DNA of 64,000 nucleotides from Leclercia sp. LSNIH1 (GCF_002902985.1 NZ_CP026171.1:124001-188000), one strand, 5' to 3'. Shown: positions 1 through 9,759, counted from the stretch's first letter. Numbers and translations are program-made. The notes: generated from the sequence alone by a model not told the origin.

Positions 1-1293
1 TCAGGCCACTACCAGCCCTTGCCCGCCAGACGGGTTTACATCCCTAAAAGCAACGGCAAACTGCGACCACTGGGTATCCCCGCGTTGCGGGATCGTATTG
101 TTCAGCGGGCCATGCTGATGGCGATGGAGCCGATATGGGAGAGTGATTTTCATACGCTCTCATATGGCTTCCGGCCTGAGCGCAGTGTCCACCACGCGAT
201 CCGCACGGTGAAATTACAGCTCACAGACTGTGGTGAAACCCGGGGACGCTGGGTGATTGAAGGCGACCTGTCCAGTTACTTCGACACCGTACATCATCGA
301 CTGCTGATGAAGGCTGTACGCCGCAGGATCAGTGACGCACGTTTCATGACTCTGCTGTGGAAAACCATCAAGGCGGGACATATCGATGTCGGTCTCTTTC
401 GGGCGGCCAGTGAAGGTGTACCACAGGGCGGTGTTATATCGCCGCTATTATCGAACATCATGCTGAATGAGTTCGATCAATACCTGCATGAGCGCTACCT
501 GAGCGGGAAAGCCAGAAAAGATCGGTGGTACTGGAATAACAGTATCCAACGGGGCCGAAGTACGGCGGTCAGAGAAAACTGGCAGTGGAAACCCGCGGTG
601 GCGTACTGCCGCTATGCCGATGATTTTGTCCTCATCGTCAAAGGCACCAAAGCACAGGCGGAAGCCATCAGGGAGGAGTGTCGGGGTGTGCTCGAAGGCA
701 GTCTGAAACTCAGGCTGAACATGGATAAGACTAAAATCACCCATGTTAATGACGGCTTTATCTTTCTGGGGCACAGGATCATTCGCAAACGCAGTCGTTA
801 TGGCGAGATGCGAGTGGTCTCAACGATCCCGCAGGAGAAAGCCAGAAACTTCGCCGCATCGCTGACAGCACTGTTATCAGGCAACTACAGTGAAAGCAAA
901 GTCGATATGGCTGAACAACTCAACCGAAAACTGAAAGGCTGGGCCATGTTCTATCAGTTCGTTGATTTTAAGGCCAAAGTCTTCAGTTATATCGACCGTG
1001 TCGTGTTCTGGAAGCTGGCTCACTGGCTGGCCCGCAAATACCGTACAGGTATCGCTTCCCTGATGAGGTGGTGGTGTAAATCACCGAAACCGGGTCAGAG
1101 CAAAACGTGGGTTTTATTTGGTAAAACCAATCACGGCAAGCTCAGCGGCGAAATACTGTACCGGTTGGTGGGGCAAGGCAAGAAGCTGTTCCGCTGGCGG
1201 CTACCCGAAGGTAATCCCTATCTGAGGACGGAGACCAGAAACACGTATACATCGCGCTTTACAGAAGTGGCAATGGCGTTCGCCAGCATTTAA
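1..1293 (+). CDS. Group II intron reverse transcriptase/maturase (5'-partial)
   Basis: The reading frame is open from base 1, so the first in-frame TTG at 19 is not the true start and the N-terminus is off the window. Visible motifs include VYIPKSNGKLRPLGIP (RT block 0/1), a GxPQGGxxSPLLSN block and the catalytic CRYADDF (YADD) motif. These are followed by a C-terminal group II maturase-type region rich in W and K (RKLKGWAMFYQF). No HNH endonuclease domain is apparent after the maturase part. The protein splices its own intron RNA and copies it into a DNA target. It is encoded within the intron, so it should be made from the unspliced transcript. Confidence 0.92.
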   Translation, partial: SGHYQPLPARRVYIPKSNGKLRPLGIPALRDRIVQRAMLMAMEPIWESDFHTLSYGFRPERSVHHAIRTVKLQLTDCGETRGRWVIEGDLSSYFDTVHHRLLMKAVRRRISDARFMTLLWKTIKAGHIDVGLFRAASEGVPQGGVISPLLSNIMLNEFDQYLHERYLSGKARKDRWYWNNSIQRGRSTAVRENWQWKPAVAYCRYADDFVLIVKGTKAQAEAIREECRGVLEGSLKLRLNMDKTKITHVNDGFIFLGHRIIRKRSRYGEMRVVSTIPQEKARNFAASLTALLSGNYSESKVDMAEQLNRKLKGWAMFYQFVDFKAKVFSYIDRVVFWKLAHWLARKYRTGIASLMRWWCKSPKPGQSKTWVLFGKTNHGKLSGEILYRLVGQGKKLFRWRLPEGNPYLRTETRNTYTSRFTEVAMAFASI

Positions 1294-1298
1294 ATGGA

Positions 1299-1383
1299 GA
1301 GCCGGATGCGCTGAAAGGTGCACGTCCGGTTCGGGGAGGAGAGGCAGGGAAATAGTCCGACTACGCCCTGCCTCTTACTCTAC
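1299..1383 (+). ncRNA. Group II intron domains V and VI
   Basis: Bases 1299-1332 begin GAGCCGGAUGCG and end ACGUCCGGUUC around a GAAA-type loop, the classic domain V hairpin that forms the ribozyme active centre. The next stem pairs gaggcaggg (about 1341-1349) with ccctgcctc (about 1366-1374), as expected of domain VI. It sits directly after the maturase stop codon. Confidence 0.75.
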
Positions 1384-1384
1384 T

Positions 1385-1830
1385 CCGCACCTGGCAGGGC
1401 TGGCTGTATCTGGCGGTGGTTATCGATCTCTTCGCCCGTAATGTGGTCGGCTGGTCGATGAAACCCACTCTCTCACGCGAACTGGCGCTCGACGCGCTGA
1501 TGATGGCGGTCTGGCGCCGAAAACCAGACAGCGAGGTTATCGTACATAGCGATCAGGGCAGCCAGTACGGCAGTGACGACTGGCAGCGCTTCTACCGGGC
1601 CAATAACCTGGCGCCGAGCATGAGCCGGCGTGGCAACTGCTGGGATAATGCGGTGGCCGAATCGTTCTTCAGTTCGCTGAAAAAAGAACGGATCAGAAAA
1701 CGCATATATAAAACCAGGGATCTGGCCCGGGCGGATCTTCGATTACATTGAAGTCTTCTATAACCGGTCCCGGCGCCACAGCCACCTCGGCGACGTCAGT
1801 CCGGAGGCCTTCGAACAGGCCTCGTCGTGA
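1385..1830 (+). pseudogene. IS3-family transposase C-terminal remnant, frameshifted
   Basis: The frame reads [16 protein letters not shown], then HSDQGSQYGS and NCWDNAVAESFF, the DDE integrase core of an IS3-family OrfB. The N-terminal half is absent because the group II intron occupies its place. After ARAD the frame breaks at about 1735. Restoring two bases there gives IFDYIEVFYN, and the family C-terminus ends at 1830 (QASS stop). So the gene carries both an intron insertion and a 2-base deletion and is dead. Confidence 0.85.
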
Positions 1831-1841
1831 GGACAGGATTT

Positions 1842-1906
1842 GTCTACAGGCGTGGGGTCAGTCCAAACTATAGGGCAGGATCGTCTACCGGGGCGGGGTC
1901 AGTCCA
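1842..1906 (+). repeat. Two copies of an IS terminal repeat
   Basis: Bases 1842-1865 and 1883-1906 are 24-nt direct copies with three mismatches; both end in ggggtcagtcca. This looks like the right inverted-repeat end of the IS3-family element, present twice in tandem. That suggests a second, abutting IS remnant or a slipped end. Confidence 0.6.
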
Positions 1907-2029
1907 TCAACGGCTCGGAAGTGTCTAGATTATCCGTGGCGATTCAGTTACAGTACATCTCAGGTCTGCAGGGTTCAGGCCCTGTTCAGGCCTGAAAATT
2001 AAGCACATTTTCTGAGGCTGGAAATCAAC

Positions 2030-2866
2030 TCATGCTGACAGCCTGAGCCTGTTGGCATGGTAAGCAATGTGCTCACCAATAAAGCTGGAAATGAAATAAT
2101 AGCTGTGGTCGTATCCAGTATGATATCGGAACGACGCATTGAGGTTCATCTCATTGCATACTCTCTCAAGGATTTTGGTGCGCAGTTGCTCTTCATAAAA
2201 GGCGTCACTCAGCCCCTGATCAATGAAGATTTCTGGTAATTTTTCACCCTGTAAAATGAGGCTGACTGGATCGTAGGCTTCCCACGTTTTTCTGTTTTCA
2301 CCCAGGTAAGCGCTAAATGCCTGTTGCCCCCATGGCACCTGAGAAGGCGATACTATCGGGGAAAATGCTGATACGCTCACATATTCACCAGGATTTCGCA
2401 GAGCCAGCACCAGAGCACCCAGCCCTCCCATAGAATGACCGGATATAGATTTTCTTGCCGTTGCAGGAAAATGATTCATGACGACATCCGGAAGCTCTCT
2501 GAGAATATAGTCATACATCCTGTAATGAACATTCCACGGCTGTTCCGTCGCGTTCAGATAAAAACCGGCCCCCTGGCCAAGATCGTAACTGTCGGCATCC
2601 GGGACATTATTACCCCGGGGACTGGTATCCGGGACAACAACGATGACGTTATGCCGGGCTGCATAATGCTGCATACCTGATTTGGTGATGAAATTCTGCT
2701 CAGTACAGGTCAGGCCCGACAACCAGTATAGTACCGGCAGTTTTTCTGTTACTGCTTTGGGAGGAAGATACACACCGAAATTCATTTCACAATTAAGGGA
2801 TTGTGAATAATGCCGGTACACGTTTTGCCAGCCGCCAGAGCTGGCATGCTGCTCAATGAGTTCCAT
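2030..2866 (-). CDS. frmB: S-formylglutathione hydrolase
   Basis: Serine esterase of 278 aa that hydrolyses S-formylglutathione to formate and glutathione, the last step of glutathione-dependent formaldehyde detoxification in the cytoplasm. The nucleophile elbow GHSMGG and the LSGLTCTEQNF oxyanion segment are clear; later Asp (DQGLSDAFY) and His (YDHSYYF) complete the triad. Length is normal for FrmB/FghA. It is the last gene of the frmR-frmA-VOC operon and lies 64 bp after the VOC gene. E. coli has two paralogues (frmB, yeiG) and I cannot say which it is nearer to. Confidence 0.93.
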   Translation of the reverse strand: MELIEQHASSGGWQNVYRHYSQSLNCEMNFGVYLPPKAVTEKLPVLYWLSGLTCTEQNFITKSGMQHYAARHNVIVVVPDTSPRGNNVPDADSYDLGQGAGFYLNATEQPWNVHYRMYDYILRELPDVVMNHFPATARKSISGHSMGGLGALVLALRNPGEYVSVSAFSPIVSPSQVPWGQQAFSAYLGENRKTWEAYDPVSLILQGEKLPEIFIDQGLSDAFYEEQLRTKILERVCNEMNLNASFRYHTGYDHSYYFISSFIGEHIAYHANRLRLSA

Positions 2867-2887
2867 CAGCCGTTATCTCATGGTTAT

Positions 2888-2911
2888 TTCCCCTGACCGA
2901 AGCCAGGGGAA
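2888..2911. other. Hairpin between VOC gene and hydrolase gene
   Basis: Perfect 8-bp inverted repeat TTCCCCTG / CAGGGGAA with an 8-nt loop, between the VOC stop and the frmB start. No T-run follows on the transcribed strand, so it is more likely an mRNA processing or stability element, or a weak attenuator, than a full terminator. Confidence 0.5.
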
Positions 2912-2930
2912 GTATCTTTAAATCCGGACG

Positions 2931-3329
2931 TCAGATAAACGTATACGCCGTGATTTTGTTACCCGCCGGATCCCGCAGGTAGGCAGCATAGGCCCCGGGA
3001 AGGTGACCACGCGGGCCAGGTTGACCTTCATCAGCTCCACCGGCGGCAAGGCCGGCAGCATGGAAAGCATCAACCTCTTCCGGGGTGGCAGCAGCGAAGC
3101 CGACAGTCACCCCGTTAGCGGAAGGTGCTTCACCGTTGCCCGGACGGGCAATGATAAATGCCGGCTTTTCGCGGCCATAGAGTACCCAGCCGTTGCCAAA
3201 CGGGCCGAGGTTATTGATACCAAGCGTGCCCAGGACGACATCGTAAAATGCGGAGGATTTCTCGACATCGGCTGCGCCAATGAACACATGAGAAAAGATG
3301 CCGTCACCAGAAATTACCGGAGTTGTCAT
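2931..3329 (-). CDS. VOC family protein (glyoxalase/dioxygenase fold)
   Basis: 132 aa with the vicinal-oxygen-chelate pattern: HVFIGAADVEKSSAFYDVVLGTLG at the N-terminus and YLRDPAGNKITAYTFI at the C-terminus (the DPxGN signature). Glyoxalase I-type enzymes act on glutathione thiohemiacetals, so a role on a formaldehyde/glutathione adduct or related aldehyde would fit the operon; that is inference. It sits between frmA and frmB, 43 bp downstream of frmA, which the chromosomal E. coli frmRAB operon lacks. Plasmid frm operons often carry such an extra gene. Confidence 0.85.
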   Translation of the reverse strand: MTTPVISGDGIFSHVFIGAADVEKSSAFYDVVLGTLGINNLGPFGNGWVLYGREKPAFIIARPGNGEAPSANGVTVGFAAATPEEVDAFHAAGLAAGGADEGQPGPRGHLPGAYAAYLRDPAGNKITAYTFI

Positions 3330-3372
3330 TTTCCACTTCCTTCAGTTTGAGTTGATTAAAATTCTGATGGGA

Positions 3373-4512
<1,140 letters not shown>

Positions 4513-4516
4513 TCAC

Positions 4517-4792
4517 CTATTTAAGATAGGCACGAACCAGCTCAATCGTATCGTCAACTGATTTACTGACTTCATGACTGTAGCTGTCATTCTGGTCAAA
4601 GGTTTCCCGTATGTGGCTCTCCAGCACCTCTGCCATCAGTCCGTTAGCGGCGCCCCGGACGGCGGCGATTTGCTGGAGAACGGAACGGCATTCAGCGCCA
4701 CTTTCAAGTGCTCTTTCCAGAGCATCAATCTGACCCCGGATACGGCGAACCCGGGTTAGGACCTTTTTTTTCTCTTCAGGAGTACTGGGCAT
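4517..4792 (-). CDS. frmR: Formaldehyde-sensing repressor FrmR
   Basis: 91-aa CsoR/RcnR-family repressor. The expected N-terminal [21 protein letters not shown] helix, the reactive cysteine in [10 protein letters not shown] and the His in LESHIRET are present. In E. coli, formaldehyde links the N-terminal Pro to this Cys and releases the protein from DNA. It is the first gene of the operon, so it is autoregulated. Confidence 0.95.
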   Translation of the reverse strand: MPSTPEEKKKVLTRVRRIRGQIDALERALESGAECRSVLQQIAAVRGAANGLMAEVLESHIRETFDQNDSYSHEVSKSVDDTIELVRAYLK

Positions 4793-4813
4793 TGCTTACC
4801 TCACTGCTCTGTA

Positions 4814-4870
4814 TTTCTTATACTATAGGGGAGTATTACATTAAGATCAACACATACCCCACTATAGTAT
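4814..4870 (-). promoter_or_regulatory. frm promoter with paired FrmR operators
   Basis: Two near-inverted 17-mers, atactataggggagtat (4820-4836) and ataccccactatagtat (4854-4870), match the A/T-flanked G/C-tract sites typical of CsoR/RcnR/FrmR repressors. On the minus strand a -35 TTGATC and -10 TATAGT are 17 bp apart. The frmR-proximal operator covers the -10 and the other covers the region upstream of the -35, so repressor binding would block the promoter. Confidence 0.8.
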
Positions 4871-4905
4871 AATAAATATATCAGAGCACCGGTAATGACT
4901 CCAAC

Positions 4906-5409
4906 TTACTGATAGTGTTTTATGTTCAGATAATGCCCGATGACTTTGTCATGCAGCTCCACCGATTTTGAGAACGACAGTGACTTCCTGCCCAGCCTTG
5001 CCAGATGCTGCCTCAGATTCAGGTTATGCCGCTCAATGCGCTGCGTATATCGCTTGCTGATAACGTGCAGTTCTCCCTTCAGGCGTGATTCATAAAGCGG
5101 CCAGCCATCCGTCATCCATACCACGACCTCAAAGGCCGACAGCAGGCCCAGAAGACGCTCCAGCGTGACCAACGTGCGTTCACCGAATACGTGCGCCACA
5201 ACCGTCCTCCGTATCCTGTCATACGCGTAAAACAACCAGCGCTGGCGTGATTTAGCGCCGACGTAACCCCACTGTTCGTCCATTTCCGCGCAAACAATGA
5301 CGTCACTGCCCGGTTGTATGCGTGAGTTTACCGACTGCGGCCTGAGTTTTTTAAGTGTCGTAAAATCGTGTTGAGGCCAACGCCCATAATGCGTGCACTG
5401 GCGCGACAT
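4906..5409 (-). CDS. insB: IS1 transposase InsB frame
   Basis: 167-aa IS1 frame containing the catalytic DDE-type domain ([33 protein letters not shown]). In IS1 the active enzyme InsAB' comes from -1 frameshifting out of insA; insB overlaps insA here as usual. Confidence 0.93.
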   Translation of the reverse strand: MSRQCTHYGRWPQHDFTTLKKLRPQSVNSRIQPGSDVIVCAEMDEQWGYVGAKSRQRWLFYAYDRIRRTVVAHVFGERTLVTLERLLGLLSAFEVVVWMTDGWPLYESRLKGELHVISKRYTQRIERHNLNLRQHLARLGRKSLSFSKSVELHDKVIGHYLNIKHYQ

Positions 5410-5603
5410 CCGACGCCATTCATGGCCATATCAATAATTTTCTGGTGTGTACCGGGCTGAGAGACGGTGTAAGTGAACTGTAGCTGCCATGTTTTACGGC
5501 AGTGAGAGCAGAGATAGCGCTGATGTCCGGCAGTACTTTTACCGTTACGCACCACGCCTTCAGTAGCTGAACAGGAGGGACAGCTGATAGAAACAGAAGC
5601 CAC
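5328..5603 (-). CDS. insA: IS1 InsA
   Basis: 91-aa zinc-finger/HTH protein of IS1 ([25 protein letters not shown]). It binds the IS ends and represses transposition. The N-terminal frame also supplies the DNA-binding part of the InsAB' fusion. Confidence 0.93.
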   Translation of the reverse strand: MASVSISCPSCSATEGVVRNGKSTAGHQRYLCSHCRKTWQLQFTYTVSQPGTHQKIIDMAMNGVGCRASARIMGVGLNTILRHLKNSGRSR

Positions 5604-5922
5604 TGGAGCACCTCAAAAACACCATCATACACTAAATCAGTAAGTTGGCACCATTACCCGAATTACCAGCGTCTGCTCTTGGCACGGAGCGGACCTATTT
5701 ACTGAGCCGAAGGTCCGCTCAGACTAACTCATTAAAGCCTGGTTGTTTTATCGCATCATCAGCCGTGTTCTGAAGCATTAGCTATGTATCTTCAGGGATG
5801 CTGATTTTCCCTCTGCACCAGATAAACCAGAATACAGTTTGATGTCGGTCAAAAAAGACAGCTTTAAGTGCATGAAATGAATAATGTTTCTTGAATGCTG
5901 GCAAAGCACTGGGATAGTAGTG

Positions 5923-5951
5923 TTGATTATTAGACGATCGGTCAATATTAT
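5923..5951 (+). promoter_or_regulatory. Promoter with TetR/NemR-like operator for the MDR oxidoreductase
   Basis: -35 TTGATT (5923-5928), 17-bp spacer, -10 TATTAT (5946-5951). The spacer holds tagacgatcggtca (5931-5944), a near-palindrome resembling NemR-type boxes (TAGACC-N4-GGTCTA from memory). The TetR gene at 7050-7706 is the obvious candidate repressor. Confidence 0.6.
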
Positions 5952-5997
5952 TTATTGACGACTTAATGACTGAACGGTAAACGCCCGGACAAACGAG

Positions 5998-6987
5998 GTG
6001 AACGTGTTTAAATCTTTATTAATCAACAAAACAGATGGACGCTATAGTGCGCAACTTGCTGAAATCGCTGAAAGTGAACTACCGCAGGGGGATGTGGAGG
6101 TCAATGTTGACTATTCATCCATCAACTACAAAGACGCACTGGCCATTACGGGCCGGGGCCCAATCGTCCGACGCTTTCCCATGGTGCCCGGCATTGATTT
6201 TACCGGTACAGTGTCCGCCAGTTCACATCCCGAATATCAGGCCGGAGATAAGGTTCTCCTGACCGGCTGGGGTGTTGGGGAAAAACACTGGGGCGGACTA
6301 TCCGAAAAAGCACGGGTAAATGGAGACTGGCTGACGCCGCTCCCGGCTGGCGCTAACGGCAAACACGTAATGGCAATCGGAACAGCTGGGTTTACCGCGA
6401 TGCTGTGCGTAGACGCACTTCTGAATCATGGTATTAAGCCTGAAGATGGTCCGGTACTTGTTACCGGTGCCAGCGGCGGCGTCGGGAGCATTGCGGCCAT
6501 GATCCTTGCATCAATGGGGTACCGCGTTACGGCGTCTACTGGACGCCCGGAAGAGGCTGCCTGGCTCTATAAAACGGTCGGTGTGGACGAGATTATTAAC
6601 CGTTCCGAGCTCTCCTGTCCCGGAAAACCGTTACAGAAAGAACGCTGGGCTGCCGCCATTGATACAGTCGGTAGCCATACGCTCTGCAATGTATGCGCCG
6701 GGGTGCGTTATGGCAGTATTGTTGCAGCCTGCGGCATGGCACAGGGGATGGAACTAATGGGGAATGTGGCTCCGTTTATCCTGCGTGGCGTCACGCTGAA
6801 AGGGATTGACAGTGTCATGTTCGCGAAGGAAAAAAGAGCGGCGATCTGGCAGCAGGCGGTACAGTATTTACCGGAGTCCAGACTGGATAGCCTGACCACC
6901 GTTTATCCGCTGAGTGATGCCATCAATGTGGCCGAAAAACTTCTGAGTGGCGGAATTCGTGGCCGGGCAGTAATTCAGTGTAGCTAA
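5998..6987 (+). CDS. acuI: Acrylyl-CoA reductase-like MDR oxidoreductase (AcuI/YhdH family)
   Basis: 329-aa zinc-free medium-chain dehydrogenase. NADPH-binding loop TGASGGVGSIAA lies near residue 155, with the YhdH/AcuI-type opening SSINYKDALAITGRGP and PGIDFTGTV. The family reduces acrylyl-CoA and other electrophilic alkenes, so a protective role against reactive carbonyl compounds would fit the neighbouring formaldehyde operon (inference). Start is GTG at 5998 or 6004. The gene is followed by a strong terminator and convergent tetR. Confidence 0.85.
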   Translation: MNVFKSLLINKTDGRYSAQLAEIAESELPQGDVEVNVDYSSINYKDALAITGRGPIVRRFPMVPGIDFTGTVSASSHPEYQAGDKVLLTGWGVGEKHWGGLSEKARVNGDWLTPLPAGANGKHVMAIGTAGFTAMLCVDALLNHGIKPEDGPVLVTGASGGVGSIAAMILASMGYRVTASTGRPEEAAWLYKTVGVDEIINRSELSCPGKPLQKERWAAAIDTVGSHTLCNVCAGVRYGSIVAACGMAQGMELMGNVAPFILRGVTLKGIDSVMFAKEKRAAIWQQAVQYLPESRLDSLTTVYPLSDAINVAEKLLSGGIRGRAVIQCS

Positions 6988-7030
6988 TGAAGTGGAAGCC
7001 AGGCTCAGCCTGGGTTTGATAATTATTATC

Positions 7031-7051
7031 AGGGGCTGCGGCCCCTTTTTT
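7031..7051. terminator. Rho-independent terminator between acuI and tetR
   Basis: Hairpin aggggc-tgcg-gcccct followed by a T-run. It closes the acuI transcript, and its T-run overlaps the last codon of the convergent tetR gene. Confidence 0.8.
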
Positions 7052-7706
7052 ACTTTTCAACAGCCGTGTCCTTAGAGGGCTGATAGCGTACTGACTTTTT
7101 GAAATAGCTCCAGAAGTCGTACACAGGCTGGGTTGAGCAATAAAGTTTGGCACGCATTACGGCACCCTCCCAACTGCTCCAGAAAATGGCCGCCAGTTGC
7201 GTATTATTCATATCGGAACGGATTTCGCCCGAAGATAACGCGTCGGACAGACAGCACGCCACAAGCGCCTGCCAGCGCTCAAGTATTTCGTGGAGCTGTT
7301 TGATAAAGGACAGTGGAAGACCCGGACTCTCCTGCATCATATTGCCAACCAGACAGCCCCGGGTGAAATTGTACTTTTTAATGCCGTCGCAGGCATCGTC
7401 GATGAAATTTTCCAGACGCATCATTGGTGTGAAGGATGATTCATACAGATGTTTTTGGAGTTTATGCACAAAGAAACTGTCATAGGCGCTCAGAACAGTC
7501 TGGGCATACTCTTCTTTGCTCTTGAAATAGTAATAAAATGAGCCTTTAGGAACACTGGCATTTTTGACAATGGCATCGACTCCCGTTGAAAGAAAACCAT
7601 TCTGCGTGAGCAGTTCAAGCCCGCTTCGGATCAGGTCATTACGGGTATCTGTATAGGTACTCTCTGTTTTTCGTGGCCTGCCTCGCCCACGAATTTCGCC
7701 AGTCAT
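7050..7706 (-). CDS. TetR/AcrR family repressor
   Basis: The start at 7706 is preferred over the longer frame from 7766 because GCAGGAG lies just upstream. The 218-aa product opens with a basic GRGRPRKTE stretch and an N-terminal TetR helix-turn-helix (GVDAIVKNASVPKGSFYYYFKSKEEY). The C-terminal ligand domain includes CLVGNMMQESPGLP. Close NemR/AcuR-type regulators sense electrophiles through cysteines. It likely represses acuI through the operator at 5931-5944; no matching operator was seen at its own promoter. Confidence 0.85.
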   Translation of the reverse strand: MTGEIRGRGRPRKTESTYTDTRNDLIRSGLELLTQNGFLSTGVDAIVKNASVPKGSFYYYFKSKEEYAQTVLSAYDSFFVHKLQKHLYESSFTPMMRLENFIDDACDGIKKYNFTRGCLVGNMMQESPGLPLSFIKQLHEILERWQALVACCLSDALSSGEIRSDMNNTQLAAIFWSSWEGAVMRAKLYCSTQPVYDFWSYFKKSVRYQPSKDTAVEK

Positions 7707-7940
7707 GACTTTGCTCCTGCATTTTATTAACGGAAAAGAATAAGTGATTTTGCGCGGAGGCTTCAATCAGTTTATCCCCGGCGGTGACGAGGTGGCCACC
7801 TATGCCGACTGGACAGGGGACTGACTATTGCCATAACGCCATCGCAGGTTGCTTCAGTAAACCTGCTAATCCCGTACAATGGCGAATTCGCTATATCCGC
7901 TTCTCGCACTTAGCTGCCATAAATCGGCCAGGCAATCACA

Positions 7941-7989
7941 GGTCATTTCTGTCTCGCAAAGAAGGTGCCGTTTCTGCTTTGCGTTGACA
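7941..7989. repeat. 49-bp repeat, copy 1 (partner at 31557-31605)
   Basis: About 80% identical (10 mismatches in 49) to the sequence between relE and hok at 31557-31605, same orientation; both end tttctgctttgcgttgaca or very similar. The surrounding 7767-8129 bases hold no gene I can support. It may be an IS-end relic or a remnant of a relBE-hok spacer. Confidence 0.6.
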
Positions 7990-8129
7990 CCCCTAAATAT
8001 TAGAATTAAAAGGAGAGAGTTACTGGAAAAAGGCAGCGGAGGCAGTGACAATCGTGGCTTGAAGCCACTACTCGATGGATGCGGACATGTAGTTGGCGTC
8101 ATTCGACAAAACTAGCAAACTTCTAATAG

Positions 8130-8426
8130 TCACCATTTCTCCCGTCTGGCGGGAGTGCTGTCAAATGCCCCCCTCATCTCTGTGTGGGAAATGAAGGGTG
8201 AAGGGGAAATAGATGACAGCGTTATTTCTACGCCCAGAATACTGAATACCTTGTACAGACGATCAATACTGGCGCTAGCAGGGTTTGCTTCCAGGCGGGC
8301 ATAGGTTTGCTGCGTTACGCCAAGCCTCTCAGACACATCTTTTTGCGTGAAGCCCTTGATTTTGCGAAACCCGATTAGCACAGGTCTGAGCTGGTTCAGC
8401 GTTTTTATCGGGAACTGATTATTCAT
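8130..8426 (-). CDS. XRE/HipB-like transcriptional regulator (orphan)
   Basis: 98 aa with an N-terminal Cro/C1-type HTH (RKIKGFTQKDVSERLGVTQQTYARLE, about residues 22-47), a RLYKVFSILGVEITL segment as in HipB, and a C-terminal tail ending REKW like HipB's conserved W tail. HipB is the antitoxin and repressor of the HipA kinase. No HipA coding sequence follows at 8129-7767 or lies upstream, so this is an orphan or a decayed TA pair. It could also be a stand-alone regulator. Confidence 0.75.
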   Translation of the reverse strand: MNNQFPIKTLNQLRPVLIGFRKIKGFTQKDVSERLGVTQQTYARLEANPASASIDRLYKVFSILGVEITLSSISPSPFISHTEMRGAFDSTPARREKW

Positions 8427-9284
8427 AAGTGACCTGCCTCGCAGACTGAGTAGGGAGTACCGCCCTGTAATACAGCAGGTAAGGTGTATTTTGTGTTATA
8501 CAGACTATAGGCTGTAAAACCTTTATTGAAAAGATGCTGATGTTCCAGGGGCATGCCGAGCATGGACGATTTTCTGCGGGGCGGTATTTCGCTACGGGGG
8601 AGATTGCGTTCGGGCAATGTACCGGTGTAAAAAACGTCAATTTTTCAAAACCGCTGTTATCGGGATAAGCTGAAAACTCCGAAGGCAGACACAGCCACGA
8701 ATAATGTCAGACTTAAACTCTGTAGCTGTCTTCTTTTGCCTGTAAATAACGTCTAGTTTGACTCTGATGAAGGCTGTACCAGGCAGAGAACATGTCACTC
8801 TCGGGGCCGGATGATAAAATGTGTTCAACTGGCTGGGCAGGGTAATAGCGAAGAACGTTCTCTGAAATTCGATTCAGCTCAGCGTAACGTGCGCTGTAGG
8901 TATGTATAATCCATTGCATCAATTTTGCATCCGTATTATTCGCAGATTACACACAAGAAGCTTAACAATGGCTGAAAGAGTGAGCAGGGATATGTAACAA
9001 AAACAAGGGCTTCAAGATGAACTGGATAAAACCGGAGCAGAGCAAGCCCTGTTCCGGTTTGTCAGGCTTTGGAATTTCTTCCAGGCCCCTGCAGCTAGTC
9101 ACAACAAACACATTAATGTTTTCATTGCTTCAATTCAATATTATTGTGTGAAAGGGATTCCATCGAAATCGGCTTATGCATGCTTAAAACTAAACTGCCC
9201 CGGCTGCAGTCATTTGGTTGCTGTGGGCTCTGTACTGTGTCTAATAGTGAAAGAATCTTACGTTATAACGAAGGAAATTGCTGA
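8427..9284. other. Intergenic stretch, no supported gene
   Basis: 858 bases with only short frames. The longest (8713-8922 minus, 69 aa) has no convincing start signal or recognisable domain, and a 44-codon frame from 8534 plus is equally unsupported. The last 30 bases carry the AAGGAAATTG ribosome site of the KAP ATPase gene. Confidence 0.5.
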
Positions 9285-9759
9285 ATGACTCTACGATTGC
9301 AGACGGAATCACCCGCTGACCAGGATATGTTTAGAGGCAGCAGTCATGAAAAAGTTGCAGAGAATGTGGCTCAGATCATCAGGACACCTGATGTCAATAT
9401 TATTGGTCTGGAAGGTGAGCTGGGTTCAGGTAAGTCAACAATATTGAAGTTCCTGCAGAAAAAGCTTAAAGATGATTTTACGTTCATTAACTTTGATGCA
9501 GAACGTTACCATCATGGCTCAACTAAAAAAGCGCTTATCGATGTCATCCACCACGGGGTCAGCCTACAATGTCCGGGCTCCCGGGATGTGTTGGATAAGT
9601 ATAAAAATCTGGCTCTGGGTAACATCGTTGAATACGACAAGAGGGTCAGCAGCAGGCTAAGCTGGTTGACCGTCGTTTTTATTTTACTGTCATTGCTTTC
9701 CGTGCAGATGCTTCGTTATGTGCTAACAGACCTTAATCAATATTTTACTAACAATGATC
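9285..9759 (+). pseudogene. KAP family P-loop ATPase, 5' fragment
   Basis: Begins at ATG 9285 behind AAGGAA. The first ~157 residues carry Walker A GELGSGKST (residues 44-52) and a membrane segment (WLTVVFILLSLLSVQM) typical of KAP NTPases, in which transmembrane helices are inserted inside the P-loop domain. The frame runs ...FTNND and is then cut by an IS3-family element that duplicated gatc. It resumes at 10994. KAP proteins include the phage-exclusion protein PifA of plasmid F, so an anti-phage role is possible but unproven. Confidence 0.85.

Larger units (their letters stand above)
1..1384 (+). mobile_element. Group II intron, 3' portion
   Basis: The window opens inside a bacterial group II intron. 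It holds the reverse transcriptase/maturase frame (open to the left edge, stop at 1291-1293), followed at once by RNA that folds like domains V and VI. The right boundary is placed near 1384 because the interrupted host gene, an IS3-family transposase, resumes its frame there. The 5' part of the intron lies outside the window. The exact 3' splice position is inferred, not proven. Confidence 0.85.
4891..5658 (-). mobile_element. IS1 (copy 1)
   Basis: Exactly 768 bp, bounded by ggtaatgactccaactta on the left and a matching taagttgg...cattacc end on the right. Both IS1 genes are intact. The flanking 9-mers (cagagcacc and cgaattacc) do not match, so there is no target duplication. That fits recombination between IS1 copies or an adjacent deletion. 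It lies 20 bp upstream of the FrmR operator region. Confidence 0.95.

Noticed and set aside
448..774. 108-aa minus-strand frame in the intron gene
   Set aside because: Antisense shadow of the reverse transcriptase; no start signal or domain.
8534..8668. 44-codon plus-strand frame (MLMFQGHAEHG...)
   Set aside because: No ribosome site, no family recognised, and overlapping frames are equally open.
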